This document shows, in pieces, positions 37,367 to 51,580 of a stretch of DNA of 64,000 nucleotides. Source of the DNA: Xestospongia bergquistia (taxonomy: Eukaryota; Porifera; Demospongiae; Haplosclerida; Petrosiidae); the NCBI GenBank assembly GCA_963965975.1, contig OZ014413.1, positions 4,288,001 to 4,352,000 of the forward strand. Direction: 5' to 3'. The notes below the pieces were generated by a model that worked only from the letters and a program-made list of their open reading frames with translations, was not told where the DNA came from and ran no database searches. A program made the translations under genes and the position numbers. The number at the start of each line of letters is the position of its first letter. The stretch's first letter is position 1.

Positions 37367-39530
37367 TAGACTATTTAGTGAAGTTAACTAAGTAAACAGC
37401 TCATTCTAAAGGACTCCATGGGACTAACTAAATAAACTGTTATTAACAGTTTAGTAAGTTGGTTTGCATTAACACTCTAAAGTCTTTAAATTAAAGAGTT
37501 TAGAAGGTTTAGACTATTGAGTGAAGTAGAAGGTTTACACTATTGAGTGAAGTTAACTAAGTAAGTAGCTTAGTCTAAAGGACTCCATGGGACTAACTAA
37601 ATAAACTGTTATTAACAGTTTAGTAAGCTGGTTGGCATTAACACTCTAAAGTCTTTAAATTAAAGACTTTAGAAGATTGAGACTATTGAGTGAAGTTAAT
37701 AAAGTAAACAGCTTAGTTTAAAGGACTCTATGGGACTAACTAAATAAACTGTTATTAGCAGTTTAGCATGTTGGTTTGCATTAACACTCTAAAGTCTTTA
37801 AATTAAAGACTTTAGAAGGTTTAGACTATTGAGTGAAGTTAATAGTGTAGACAGCTCAGTCCAAAGGACTCTATGGGGCTAACTAAATAAACTGTTATTA
37901 GCAGTTTACTCAGTTGGTTTGCGTTAACACTCTATAGTCTTTAGAGTAAAGACTTTAGAAGGCTTAGACTATTGAGTGAAGTTAATAAAGTAAACAGCTC
38001 AGCCTAAAGGACTCTATGGACTAACTAAATAAACTGTTATTAACAGTTTAGTATGTTTGTTTGCATTAACACTCTAAAGTCTATAAATTAAAGACTTTAG
38101 AAGGTTTAGACTGTTGATTGAAGTTAACAAAGTAAACAGCTCAGTCTAAAGGACTTTATGGGACTAACTAAATAAACTTTTATTAACAGTTTAGTATGTT
38201 GGTTTGCATTAACACTCTAAAGTTTTTAAATTAAAGACTTTAGAAGGTTTAGACTATTTAGTGAAGTTAACTAAGTAAACAGCTCATTCTAAAGGACTCC
38301 ATGGGACTAACTAAATAAACTGTTATTAACAGTTTAGTAAGTTGGTTTGCATTAACACTCTAAAGTCTTTAAATTAAAGACTTTAGAAGGTTTAGACTAT
38401 TGATTGAAGTTAACAAAGTAAACAGCTCAGTCTAATGGACTCTATGGTACTCACTAAATGAACTGTTATTAACAGTTCAATAAGTTGGTTTGCATTAACA
38501 CTCTGAAGTCTTTAAATTAAAGACTTTAGAAGGTATAGACTATTGAGTGAAGTTAACTAAGTAAAAAGCTCAGTCTAAAGGACTCCATGGGACTAACTAA
38601 ATAAACTGTTATTAACAGTTTAGTAAGTTGGTTTGCATTAACACTCTAAAGTCTTTAAATTAAAGACTTTAGAAGATTTAGACTGTTGAGTGAAGTTAAT
38701 AAAGTAAACAGCTTAGTTTAAAGGACTCTATGGGACTAACTAAATAAACTGTTATTAACAGTTTAGTATGTTGGTTTGCATTAACACTCTAAAGTCTTTA
38801 AATTAAAGACTTTAGAAGGTTTAGACTATTGAGTGAAGTTAATAATGTAAACAGCTCAGTCTAAAGGACTCTATGGGACTAACTAAATAAACTGTTATTA
38901 GCAGTTTAGTATGTTGGTTTGCATTAACACTCTAAAGTCTTTAAATTAAAGACTTTAGAAGGTTTAGACTTTTGAGTCAAGTTAATAAAGTAAACAGATC
39001 AGTTTAAAGGACTCTATGGGACTAACTAAATAAACTGTTATTAAGTGTTTAGTATGTTGGTTTGCATTAACACTCTAAAGTCTTTAAATTAAAGACTTTA
39101 GAAGGTTTAGACTATTGAGTGAAGTTAACAAAGTAAACAGCTCAGTGTAAAGGACTTGATGGGACTAACTAAATAAACTGTTATTAACAGTTTATTAGGT
39201 TGGTTTGCCTTAACACTCTAAAGTCTTTAAATTAAAGACTTTAGAATGTTTAGACTATTTATTGAAATTAATAAAGTAAACAGCTTAGTTTAAAGGACTC
39301 TATGGGACTAACTAAATGAACTGTTACTAACAGTTTAGTATGGTAGTTTGCGTTAACACTCTAAAGTCTTTAAATTAAAGACTTTAGAAGGTTTAGACTA
39401 TTGAGTGAAGTTAATAAAGTAAACAGCTTAGTTTAAAGGACTCTATGGGACTAACTAAATCAACTGTTATTAACAGTTTAGTATGTTGGTTTACATTAAC
39501 ACTCTGAAGTCTCTAAATTATAGACTTTAG
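37367..39530 (+). repeat. 2,482-bp-offset duplication, right copy
   Basis: Right-hand partner of 34,885-37,047. At its end the sequence continues as in copy 1 (TTTAGACTATTTATTG), while the left copy does not, so the right copy keeps the ancestral continuation. Confidence 0.9.
37500..37668 (+). repeat. 169-bp monomer, copy 6
   Basis: Partner of 35018 at +2,482 bp within the inserted duplication. Confidence 0.93.
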
Positions 39531-41205
39531 AAGGTTTAGACTATTTATTGAAGTTAATAAAGTAAACAGCTCAGTCTAAAGGACTCCATGGGGCTAACTA
39601 AAGAAACTGTTCTTAACAGTTTAGTATGTTGGTTTGCTTTAACACTCTAAAGTCTTTAAATTAAAGACTTTTGAAGGTTTAAACTATTGAGTGAAGTTAA
39701 TAAAGGAAACAGCTCAGTCTAAAGGACTCTACAGGACTAAATAAATAAGCTGTTATTAACAGTTTAGTACGTTGGTTTGCTTTAACACTCTAAAGGCTTT
39801 AAATTAAAGACTTTAGAAGATTTTGACTATTGAGTGAAGTTAATAAAGTAAACAGCTCAGTCTAATGGACTCTATAGGACTAACTAAATAAACTGTTATT
39901 AACAGTTTAGTATGTTGGCTTGCTTTAACACTCTAAAGTCTTTAAATTAAAGACTTTTGAAAGTTTAAACTATTGATTGAAGTTAACTAAGTAAACTGCT
40001 CAGTCTAAAGGACTCCATGGGACTAACTAAAGAAACTGTTATTAAGTGTTTAGTATGTTGGTTTGCATTAACACTCTAAAGTCTTTAAATTAAAGACTTT
40101 AGAAGGTTTAGACTATTGAGTGAAGTTAACAAAGTAAACAGCTCAGTGTAAAGGACTTGATGGGACTAACTAAATAAACTTTTATTAACAGTTTATTAGG
40201 TTGGTTTGCCTTAACACTCTAAAGTCTTTAAATTAAAGACTTTAGAAGGTTTAGACTATTTATTGAAATTAATAAAGTAAACAGCTTAGTTTAAAGGACT
40301 CTATGGGACTAACTAAATGAACTGTTACTAACAGTTTAGTATGGTAGTTTGCGTTAACACTCTAAAGTCTTTAAATTAAAGACTTTAGAAGGTTTAGACT
40401 ATTGAGTGAAGTTAATAAAGTAAACAGCTTAGTTTAAAGGACTCTATGGGACTAACTAAATCAACTGTTATTAACAGTTTAGTATGTTGGTTTACATTAA
40501 CACTCTGAAGTCTTTAAATTATAGACTTTAGAAAGTTTAGACCATTTATTGAAGTTAATAAAGTAAACAGCTCAGTCTAAAGGACTCCATGGGGCTAACT
40601 AAAGAAACTGTTCTTAACAGTTTAGTATGTTGGTTTGCTTTCACACTCTAAAGTCTTTAAATTAAAAACTTTTGAAGGTTTAAACTATTGAGTGAAGTTA
40701 ATAAAGGAAACAGCTCAGTCTAAAGGACTCTACAGGACTAAATAAATAAGCTGTTATTAACAGTTTAGTATGTTGGTTTGCTTTAACACTCTAAAGGCTT
40801 TAAATTAAAGACTTTAGAAGGTTTTGACTATTGAGTGAAGTTAATAAAGTAAACAGCTCAGTCTAATGGACTCTATAGGACTAACTAAATAAACTGTTAT
40901 TAACAGTTTAGTATGTTGGCTTGCTTTAACACTCTAAAGTCTTTAAATTAAAGACTTTTGAAAGTTTAAACTATTGATTGAAGTTAACTAAGTAAACTGC
41001 TCAGTCTAAAGGACTCCATGGGACTAACTAAAGAAACTGTTATTAACAGATTAGTAAGTTGGTTTGCATTAACACTCTAAAGTCTTTAAATTAAAGACTT
41101 TAGAAGGTTTAGACTATTGAGTGAAGTTAACAAAGTAAACAGCTCAGTGTAAAGGACTTGATGGGACTAACTAAATAAACTGTTATTAACAGTTTATTAG
41201 GTTGG
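39045..41205 (+). repeat. 7-mer HOR (1001 bp) in copy 2
   Basis: TTAAGTGTTTAG at 39045 and 40046 is again exactly 1001 bp apart, with the same order of variants as 21.0-23.2 kb. A third partial unit starts near 41,047. Confidence 0.9.
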
Positions 41206-44200
41206 TTTGCCTTAACACTCTAAAGTCTTTAAATTAAAGACTTTAGAAGGTTTAGACTATTTATTGAAGTTAATAAAGTAAACAGCTTAGTTTAAAGGAC
41301 TCTATGGGACTAACTAAATGAACTGTTATTCACAGTTTATTAAGTTGGTTTGCATTAACACTCTAAAGTCTTTAAATTAAAGACTTTAGAAGGTTTAGAC
41401 TATTGAGTGAAGTTAATAAAGTAAACTGCTCAGTCTAAAGGATTCTATGGTACTAACTAAATAAACTGTTATAACAGTTTAGTAATTTGGTTAGCCTTAA
41501 CACTCTATAGTCTTCAAATTAAAGACTTTAGAAGGTTTAGTCTATAGCGTGAAGTTAACAATGTAAACAGCTTAGTTTAAAGGACTCTATGGGACTAACT
41601 AAATAAACTGTTATTAACAGTTTAGTATGTTGGTTTGCATTAACACTCAGAAGTGTTTAAATTAAAGACTTTAGAAGGTTTAGACTATTGACTGAAGTTA
41701 ATAAAGTAAACAGCTTAGTTTAAAGGACTCTATGGGACTAACTAAATAAACTGTTATTAAGAGTTTAGTATGTTGATTTGCATTAACACTCTAAAGTCTT
41801 TAAATTAAAGACTTTAGAAGGTTTAGACTATTTATTGAAGTTAACAAAGTAAACAGCTCAGTCTAAAGGACTCCGTGGGACTAACTAAAGAAACTGTTAT
41901 TAACAGTTTAGTATGTTTCTTTGCATTAACACTCTAAAGTCTTTAAATTAAAGACTTTAGAAGGTTTAGACTATTGATTGAAGTTAACAAAGTAAACAGC
42001 TCAGTCTAATGGACTCTATGGTACTCACTAAATGAACTGTTATTAACAGTTTAGTAAGTGGGTTTGCATTAACACACTGAAGTCTTTAAATTAAAGACTT
42101 TAGAAGGTATAGACTATTGAGTGAAGTTAACTAAGTAAAAAGCTCAGTCTAAAGGACTCCATGGGACTAACTAAATAAACTGTTATTAAGAGTTTAGTAA
42201 GTTGGTTTGCATTAACACTCTAAAGTCTTTAAATTAAAGACTTTAGAAGTTTTCGACTATTCAGTGAAGTTAATAAAGTAAACAGCTTAGTTTAAAGGAC
42301 TCTATGGGACTAACTAAATAAACTGTTATTAACAGTTTAGTATGTTGGTTTGCATTAACACTCTAAAGTCTTTAAATTAAAGACTTTAGAAGGTTTAGAC
42401 TATTGAGTCAAGTTAATAAAGTAAACAGATCAGTCTAAAGGACTCTATGGGACTGACTAAATAAACTCTTATTAACAGTTTAGTATGTTGGTTTGCATTA
42501 ACACTCTAAAGTCTTTAAATTAAAGACTTTAGAAGGTTTAGACTATTGAGTGAAGTTAATAAAGTAAACAGCTTAGTGTAACGGACTCTGTGGGACTAAC
42601 TAAATAAACTGTTATTAACTGCTTAGTATGTTTGTTTGCATTAACACTCTAAAGTCTTTAAATTAAAGACTTTAGAAGGTTTAGACTATTGAGTGAATTT
42701 AATAAAGTAAACAGCTCAGTTTAAAGGACTCTATGGGACTAACTAAATAAACTGTTATTAACTGTTCAGTATGTTTGTTTGCATTAACACTCTAAAGTCT
42801 TTAAATTAATGACTTTAGAAGGTTTAGACTATTGAGTGATGTTAACAAAGTAAACAGCTCAGTTTAAAGGACTTGATGGGACTAACTAAATAAACTGTTA
42901 TTAACAGTTTATTAAGTTGGTTTGCCTTAACACTCTAAAGTCTTTAAATTAAAGACTTTAGAAGGTTTAAACTTTTTATTGAAGTTAATAAAATAAACAG
43001 CTTAGTTTAAAGGACACTATGGGACTAACTAAATGAACTGTTATTAACAGTTTATTAAGTTGATTGGCATTAACACTCTAAAGTCTTTAAATTAAAGACT
43101 TTAGAAGGTTTAGACACTTGACTGAAGTCAATAAAGTAAACAGCTCAGTCTAAAGGACTCGATCGGACTAAATAAATAAACTGTTATTAACAGTTTAGTA
43201 TGGTGGTTTGTGTTAACACTCTAAAGTCTTTAAATTAAAGACTTTAGAAGGTTTAGACTATTGAGTGAAGTTAATAAAGTAAACAGCTTAGTTTAAAGGA
43301 CTCTATGGGACTAACTAAATAAACTGTTATTAACAGTTTAGTATGTTGGTTTGCATTACCACTTTGAAGTCTTTAAATTATAGACTTTAGAAGGTTTAAA
43401 CTATTGAGTGAAGTTAATAAAGTAAACAGCTGAGTCTAAAGGACTCCATGGGACTAACTAAAGAAACTGTTATTAACAGTTTAGTATGTTGGTTTGCTTT
43501 AACACTCTAAAGTCTTTAAATTAAAGACTTTTGAAGGCTTAAACTATTGAGTGAAGTTAATGAAGTAAACAGCTCAGTCTAAAGGACTCTATAGGACTAA
43601 ATAAATAAACTGTTATTAACAGTTTAGTATGTTGGTTTGCTTTAACACTCTAAAGACTTTAAATTAAAGACTTTAGAAGGTTTTGACTATTGAGTGAAGT
43701 TAATAAAGTAAACAGCTTAGTTTAAAGGACTCTATGGGACTAACTAAAAAAACTGTTATTAACAATTTAGTATGTTGATATGCGTTAACACTCTAAACTC
43801 TTTAAATTAAAGACTTTAGAAGGTTCAGACTATTCAGTGAAGTTAACTAAGTAAACAGCTCAGTCTAAAGGATTCTATGGGACTAACTAAATAATCTGTT
43901 ATTAACAGTTCAGTATGTTGGTTTGCATTAACACTCTAAAGTCTTTAAATTAAAGACATTAGAATGTTTAGACTATTAAGTGAAGTTACCTAAGTAAACA
44001 GCTCAGTCTAAACGAATCCATGGGACTAACTAAATAAATGGTTATTACAGTTTAGTATGTTCGTTTGCATTAACACTCTAAAGTCTTTAAATTAAAGACT
44101 TTAGAAGGTTTAGACTATTGAGTGAAGTTAACAAAGTAAACAGCTCAGTCTAAAGGACTCCGTGGGACTAACTAAAGAAACTGTTATTAACAGTTTAGTA

Positions 44201-47200
44201 TGTTTGTTTGCATTAACACTCTAAAGTCTTTAAATTAAAGACTTTAGAAGGTTTAGACTATTGATTGAAGTTAACAAAGTAAACAGCTCAGTTTAATGGA
44301 CTCTCTGGGACTCACTAAATGAACTTTTATTGACAGTTTAGTAAGTAGGTTTGCATTAACACTCTGAAGTCTTTAAATAAAAACTTTAGAAGGTTTAGAC
44401 TTTTTAGTGAAGTTAACTAAGTAAACATCTCAGTCTAAAGCACTCCATGGGACTAACTAAATAAACTGTTATTAATAGTTTAGTAAGTTGGTTTGCATTA
44501 ACACTCTAAAGTCTTTAAATTAAAGACTTTAGAAGGTTTAGACTATTGAGTGAAGCTAATAAAGTAAACATGTAAGTTTAAAGGACTCTATGGGACTAAC
44601 TAAATATACTGTTATTAACAGTTTAGTATTTTAGTTTGCATTAACACTCTAAAGTCTTTAAATTAAAGACTTTAGAAGGTTTAGACTATTGAGTGAAGTT
44701 AATAGAGTAAACAGCGAAGTCTAAAGGACTCTATGGGACTAACTCAATAAACTTTTATTAACAGTTTAGTATGTTGGTTTGCATTAACACTATAAAGTGT
44801 TTAAATTAAAGACTTTAGAAGGTTTAGACTATTGAGTGAAGTCAATAAATTTAACAGCTCAGTCTAAAGGACTCCATGGGACTAACTAAATAAACTGTTA
44901 TTAACAGTTTAGTAAGTTGGTTTGCATTAACACTCTAAAGTCTTTAAATTAAAGACTTTAGAAGGTTTAGACTATTGAGTGAAGTTAATAAAGTAAACAG
45001 CTCAGTCTAAAGGACTCTATGGGACTAACTTAATAAACTGTGATTAACAGTTTAGTAAGTTGGTTTGCATTAACACTCTAAAGTCTTTAAATTAAAGACT
45101 TTAGAGGTTTTAGACTATTTATTGAAGTTAATAAAGTAAACAGCTCAGTCTAAAGGACTCTATGGGACTAACTAAATAAAATGTTATTAACAGTTTAGTA
45201 TGTTGGTTTGCTTTAACACTCTAAAGTCTTTAAATTAAAGACTTTAGAAGGTTTAAACTATTGATTGAAGTTAACAAAGTAAACTGCTCAGTCTAAAGGA
45301 CTCCATGGGACTAACTAAAGAAACTGTTATTAACAGTTTAGTAAGTTGGTTTACATTAACACTCTAAAGTCTTTAAATTAAAGGCTTTAGAAGGTTTAGA
45401 CTATTGAGTGAAGTTAATAAAGTAAACAGCTCAGTGTAAAGGACTCTATGGGACTAACTAAATAAACTGTTATTAACAGTTTAGTAAGTTGTTTTGCCTT
45501 AACACTCTATAGTCTTTAAATGAAAGACTTTAGAAGGTTTAGACTATTGAGTGAAGTTAATAAAGTAAACAGCTTAGTTTAAAGGACTCTATGGGACTAA
45601 CTAAATAAAATGTTATTGACAGTTTAGTATGTTGGTTGCATTAACACTCTGAAGTGTTTAAATTAAAGACTTTAGAAGGTTTAGACTATTGACTGAAGTT
45701 AATAAAGTAAACAGCTTAGTTTAATGGACTCTATGGGACTAACTAAATAAACTGTTATTAAGAGTTTAGTATGTTTGTTTCCATTAACACTCTAAAGTCT
45801 TTAAATTAAAGACTTTAGAAGGTTTAGACTATTGATTGAAGTTAACAAAGTAAACAGCTCAGTCTAAAGGACTCCGTGGGACTAACTAAAGAAACTTTTA
45901 TTAACAGTTTAGAAAGTTGGTTTGCATTAACACCCTAAAGTCTTTAAATTAAAGACTTTAGAAGGTTTAGACCATTGAGTGAAGTTAATAAAGTAAACAG
46001 CACAGTCTAAAGGACTCTATGAAACTAACTAAATATACTGTTATTAACAGTTTAGTAAGTTGGTTTGCATTAACACTCTGTAGTCTTTAAATTAAAGACT
46101 TTAGAAGGTTTAGACTGCTGACTGAAGTTAATAAAGAAAACAGCTTAGTTTAAAGGACTCCCTGGGACTAACTAAATAAACTGTTATTAACAGTTTAGTA
46201 TGTTGGTTTCTATTAACACTCTGAAGTGTTTAAATTAAAGACTTTAGAAGGTTTAGACTATTGAGTGAAGTTAATAAAGTAAACAGCTTAGTTTAAAGGA
46301 CTCTATGGGACTAAATAAATAAACTGTTATTAACAGTTTAGTATGTTGGTTTGCATTAACACTCTAAAGTCTTTAAATTAAAGACTTTAGAAGGTTTAGA
46401 CTATTGATTGAAGTTATAAAGTAAACAGCTCAGTCTAAAGGAATCCATGGGACTAACTAAATAAACTGTTATTAACAGTTTAGTAAGTTGGTTTGCATTA
46501 ACACTATAAAGTCTTTAAATTAAAGACTTTAGAAGGTTTAGACTATTGAGTGAAGTTTATAAAGTAAACAGCTTAGTTTAATGGACTCTATGGGACTAAC
46601 TATATAAACTGTTATTAACATTTGAGTATGTTGTTTTGCATTAACACTCTAAAGTGTTTAAGTTAAAAACTTTAGAAGGTTTACACTATTGATTGAAGTT
46701 GACAAATTAAACAGCTCAGTCTAAAGGTCTCCATGGACTAACTAAATAAACTGTTATTAACAGTTTAGTAAGTTGGTTTGCATTAAAACTCTAAAGTCTT
46801 TAAATTAAAGACTTTAGAAGGTTTAGACAATTGAGTGAAGTTAATAAAGTAAACAGCTTAGTTTAAAGGACTCTATGGGACTAACTAAATAAACTGTTAT
46901 TAACAGTTTAGTATGTTTGTTTGCATTAACACTCTAAAGTGTTTAAATTAAAGACTTTAGAAGGTTTAGACTATTGAGTGAAGTTAATAAAGTAAACAGC
47001 TCAGTCTAAAGGACTCTATGGGACTAACTAAATAGACAGTTATTAACAGTTTAGTAAGTTTGTTTGCATTAACACTCTAAAGTCTTTAAATTAAAGACTT
47101 TAGAATTTTTAGAGTATTGAGTGAAGTTAATAAGGTAAACAGCTTAGTTTAAAGGAGTCTATGGGACTAACTAAATAAACTGTTATTAACAGTTTAGTAT

Positions 47201-47800
47201 GTTGGTTTGCATTAACACTCTAAAGTCTTTAAATTAATGACTTTAGAAGGTTTAGACTATTGAGTGAAGTTAATAAAGTAAACAGCTCAGTCTAAAGGAC
47301 TCTATGGGACTAACTAAATAAACTGTTATTAACAGTCTAGTATGTTGGTTTGCATTAACACTCTACAGTCTTTAAATTAAAGACTTTAGGAGGTTTAGAC
47401 TATTGAGTGAAGTTTATAAAGTAAACAGCTTAGTTTAAAGGACTCTATGGGACTAACTAAATAAACTGTTATTAACAGTTTAGTATGTTGGTTTGCATTA
47501 ACACTCTAAAGTGTTTAAATTAAAGACTTTAGAAGGTTTAGACCTTTGACTGAAGTTAATAAAGTAAACAGCTTAGTTTAAAGGACTCTATGGGACTAAC
47601 TAAATAAACTGTTATTAACAGTTTAGTAAGTTGGTTTGCATTAACACTCTAAAGTCTTTAAATTAAAGACTTTAGAAGGTTTAGACTTTTGACTGAAGTT
47701 AATAAAGTAAACAGCTCAGTCTAAAGGACTCCATGGGACTAACTAAATCAACTGTTATTAACAGTTTAGTAAGTAGGTCTGCCTTAACACTCTAAAGTCT
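41206..47800 (+). repeat. Less homogenised monomers, long-range echoes only
   Basis: About 46 monomers without a clean HOR. Markers return at long distances: CTCCGTGGGACT at 41871, 44158 and 45872, and GACACTTGACTG at about 43,123, which echoes 23,239. Small indels are frequent, for example the shortened TTGGTTGCATT near 45,633 and the shortened AAGTTATAAAG near 46,412. No non-satellite sequence was seen. Confidence 0.75.
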
Positions 47801-47819
47801 TTAAATTAAAGACTTTAGA

Positions 47820-50800
47820 AGGTTTAGACTATTGATTGAAGTTAATAAAGTAAACAGTTTATTTTAACGGACTCTATGGGACTAACTAAATAAAATGTTA
47901 TTAACAGTTTATCAAGTTGGTTTGCATTAACACTCTAAAGTCTTTAAATTAAAGACTTTAGAAGGTTTAGACTATTGAGTGAAGTTAATAAAGTAAACAG
48001 CTCAGTCTAAAGGACTCTATGGGACTAACTAAATAAACTGTTATTAACAGTTTAGTATGTTGGTTTGCATGAACACTTTACAGTCCTTAAATTAAATACT
48101 TTAGAAGCTTTAGACTATTGAGTGAAGTTTATAAAGTAAACAGCTTAGTTTAAAGGACTCTATGGGACTAACTAAATAAACTGTTATTAACAGTTCAGTA
48201 TGTTGTTTTGCATTAACACTCTAAAGTGTTTAAATTAAAGACTTTAGAAAGTTTAGACTATTGAGTGAAGTTAATAAAGTAAACAGGTAAGTTTAAAGGA
48301 CTCTATGGGACTAACAAAATAAACTGTTATTAACAGTTTAGTATTTTGGTTTGCATTCACACTCTAAAGTCTTTAAATTAAAGACTTTAGAAGGTTTAGA
48401 CTATTGAGTGAAGTTAATAAAGTAAACAGCGCAGTATAAAGGACTCCATGGGACTAACTAAATAAACTTTTATTAACTGTTTAGTATGTTGGTTTGCATT
48501 AACACTCTAAAGTCTTTAAATTAAAGACTTTAGAAGGTTTAGACTATTGAGTGAAGTTAACTAAGTAAACAGCTCAGTCTAAAGAACTCCATGGGACTAA
48601 CTAAATAAACTGTTATTAAGAGTTTAGTAAGTTGGTTTGCATTAACACTCTAAAGTCTTTAAATTAAAGACTTTAGAAGGTTTAGACTATTGATTGAAGT
48701 TAATAAAGTAAACAGTTTATTTTAACGGACTCTATGGGACTAACTAAATAAAATGTTATTAACAGTTTATCAAGTTGGTTTGCATTAACACTCTAAAGTC
48801 TTTAAATTAAAGACTTTAGAAGGTTTAGACTATTGATTGAAGTTAATAAAGTAAACATCTCAGTCTAAAGGACTCTATGGGACTAAATAAATAAACTGTT
48901 ATTAACAGTTTAGTATGTTGGTTTGCATTAACACTGTACAGTCTTTAACTTAAAGACTTTAGAAGGTGTAGACTATTGAGTGAAATTAATAAAGTAAACA
49001 GCTCAGTCAAAAGGACTTTATGGGACTAACTAAATCAGCTGTTATTAACAGTTTAGTAAGTTGGTTTGCTTTAACTCTCTAAAGTCTTTAAATTAAAGAC
49101 TTTAGAAGGTTTAGACTATTGAGTGAAGTTAATAAAGTAAACAGCTTAGTTTAAAGGACTCTTTGGGACTAACTAAATAAACTTTTATTAACTGTTTAGT
49201 ATGTTGGTTTGCATTAACACTCTAAAGTGTTTAAATTAAAGACTTTAGAAGGTTTAGACTATTGAGTGAAGTTAACTAAGTAAACAGCTCAGTCTAAAGG
49301 ACTCCATGGGACTAACTAAATAAACTGTTATTAAGAGTTTAGTAAGTTGGTCTGCCTTAACACTCTAAAGTCTTTAAATTAAAGACTTTAGAAGGTTTAG
49401 ACTATTGATTGAAGTTAATAAAGTAAACAGTTTATTTTAACGGACTCTATGGGACTAACTAAATAAAATGTTATTAACAGTTTATCAAGTTGGTTTGCAT
49501 TAACACTCTAAAGTCTTTAAATTAAAGACTTTAGAAGGTTTAGACTATTGATTGAAGTTAATAAAGTAAACAGCTCAGTCTAAAGGACTCTATGGGACTA
49601 AATAAATAAACTGTTATTAACAGTTTAGTATGTTGGTTTGCATTAACACTGTACAGTCTTTAACTTAAAGACTTTAGAAGGTGTAGACTATTGAGTGAAG
49701 TTAATAAAGTAAACAGCTCAGTCAAAAGGACTTTATGGGACTAACTAAATCAGCTGTTATTAACAGTTTAGTAAGTTGGTTTGCTTTAACACTCTAAAGT
49801 CTTTAAATTAAAGACTTTAGAAGGTTTAGACAATTGAGTGAAGTTAATAAAGTAAACAGGTTAGTTTAAAGGACTCTTTGGGACTAACTAAATAAACTGT
49901 TATTAACAGTTTAGTATGTTGGTTTGCCTTAACACTCTAAAGTCTTTAAATTAAAGACTTTAGAAGGTTTAGACTATTGATTGAAGTTAACAAAGTAAAC
50001 AGCTCAGTCTAATGGACTTTATGGGACTAACTAAATGAACTGTTATTAACAGTTTAGTAAGTTGGATTGCATTAACACTCTAAAGTCTTTAAATTAAAGA
50101 CTTTAGAAGGTTTAGACTATTGATTTAAGTTAATAAAGTAAACAGCTCAGCCTAAAGGACTCTATGGGACTAACTAAATAGACAGTTATTAACAGTTTAG
50201 TAAGTTTGTTTGCATTAACACTCTAAAGTCTTTAAATTAAAGACTTTAGAATTTTTAGACTATTGAGTGAAGCTAATAAGGTAAACAGCTTAGTTTAAAG
50301 GACTCTACGGGACTAACTAAATAAACTGTTATTAACAGTTTAGTATGTTGGTTTGCATTAACACTCTAAAGTCTTTAAATTAAAGACTTTAGAAGGTTTA
50401 GACTATTGAGTGAAGTTAATAAAGTAAACAGCTCAGTGTAAAGGACTCTATGGGACTAACTAAATAAACTGTTATTAACAGTTTAGTATGTTGGTTTGCA
50501 TTAACACTCTAAAGTCTTTTAATTAAAGACTTTAGAAGGTTTAGACTATTGAGTGAAGTTAACTAAGTAAACAGCTCAGTCTAAAGGACTCCATGGGACT
50601 AACTAAATAAACTTTTATTATCAGTTTAGAAAGTTGGTCTGCCTTAACACTCTAAAGTCTTTAAATTAAAGACTTTAGAAGGTTTAGACTATTGATTGAA
50701 GTTAATAAAGTAAACAGTTTATTTTAACGGACTCTATGGGACTAACTAAATAAAATGTTATTAACAGTTTATCAAGTTGGTTTGCATTAACACTCTAAAG

Positions 50801-51580
50801 TCTTTAAATTAAAGACTTTAGAAGGTTTAGACTATTGATTGAAGTTAATAAAGTAAACAGCTCAGTCTAAAGGACTCTATGGGACTAAATAAATAAACTG
50901 TTATTAACAGTTTAGTATGTTTGTTTGCATTAACACTGTACAGTCTTTAACTTAAAGACTTTAGAAGGTGTAGACTATTGAGCGAAGTTAATAAAGTAAA
51001 CAGCTCAGTCAGAAGGACTTTATGGGACTAACTAAATAAACTGTTATTAACAGTTTAGTAAGTTGGTTTGCTTTAACACTCTAAAGTCTTTAAATTAAAG
51101 ACTTTAGAAGGTCTAGACTATTGAGTGAAGTTAATAAAGTAAACAGCTTAGTTTAAAGGACTCTTTGGGACTAACTAAATAAACTGTTATTAACCGTTTA
51201 GTAAGTTGGTTTGCCTTAACACTCTAAAGTCTTTAAATTAAAGACTTTAGAAGGCTTAGACTATTGATTGATGTTAACAAAGTAAACAGCTCAGTCTAAT
51301 GGACTTTATGGGACTAACTAAATGAACTGTTATTAACAGTTTAGTAAGTTGGTTTGCATTAACACTCTAAAGTCTTTAAATTAAAGACTTTAGAAGGTTT
51401 AGACTATTCATTTAAGTTAATAAAGTAAACAGCTCAGCCTAAAGGACTCTATGGGACTAACTAAATAGACAGTTATTAACAGTTTAGTAAGTTTGTTTGC
51501 ATTAACACTCTAAAGTCTTTAAATTAAAGACTTTAGAATTTTTAGACTATTGAGTGAAGTTAATAAGGTAAACAGCTTAG
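47820..51580 (+). repeat. HOR block with 6-, 5- and 9-mer steps
   Basis: ATTTTAACGG at 47861, 48719, 49434 and 50721 gives steps of 858, 715 and 1287 bp (6, 5 and 9 units). GTACAGTCTTTAACTTAAAG at 48936, 49651 and 50938 repeats the last two steps. Other linked markers are TTTATCAAGTTGG, AATCAGCTG and TAGAATTTTTAGAC. Varying unit numbers with conserved order point to repeated unequal exchange. Confidence 0.88.

Larger units (their letters stand above)
24211..41205 (+). repeat. 15.5-kb tandem segmental duplication, copy 2 (interrupted)
   Basis: Collinear with copy 1 to about 37,047 (AAGTGTTTAG at 21029 versus 36563). Collinearity resumes at about 39,537 with offset 18,016 (TAGACTATTTATTG at 21521 and 39537; CAGATTAG at 23031 and 41047), that is 15,534 plus 2,482, so a 2,482-bp duplication was inserted into copy 2. 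Similarity to copy 1 stops near 41,205, although markers of copy 1 near 23,240 reappear near 43,125. Confidence 0.92.
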
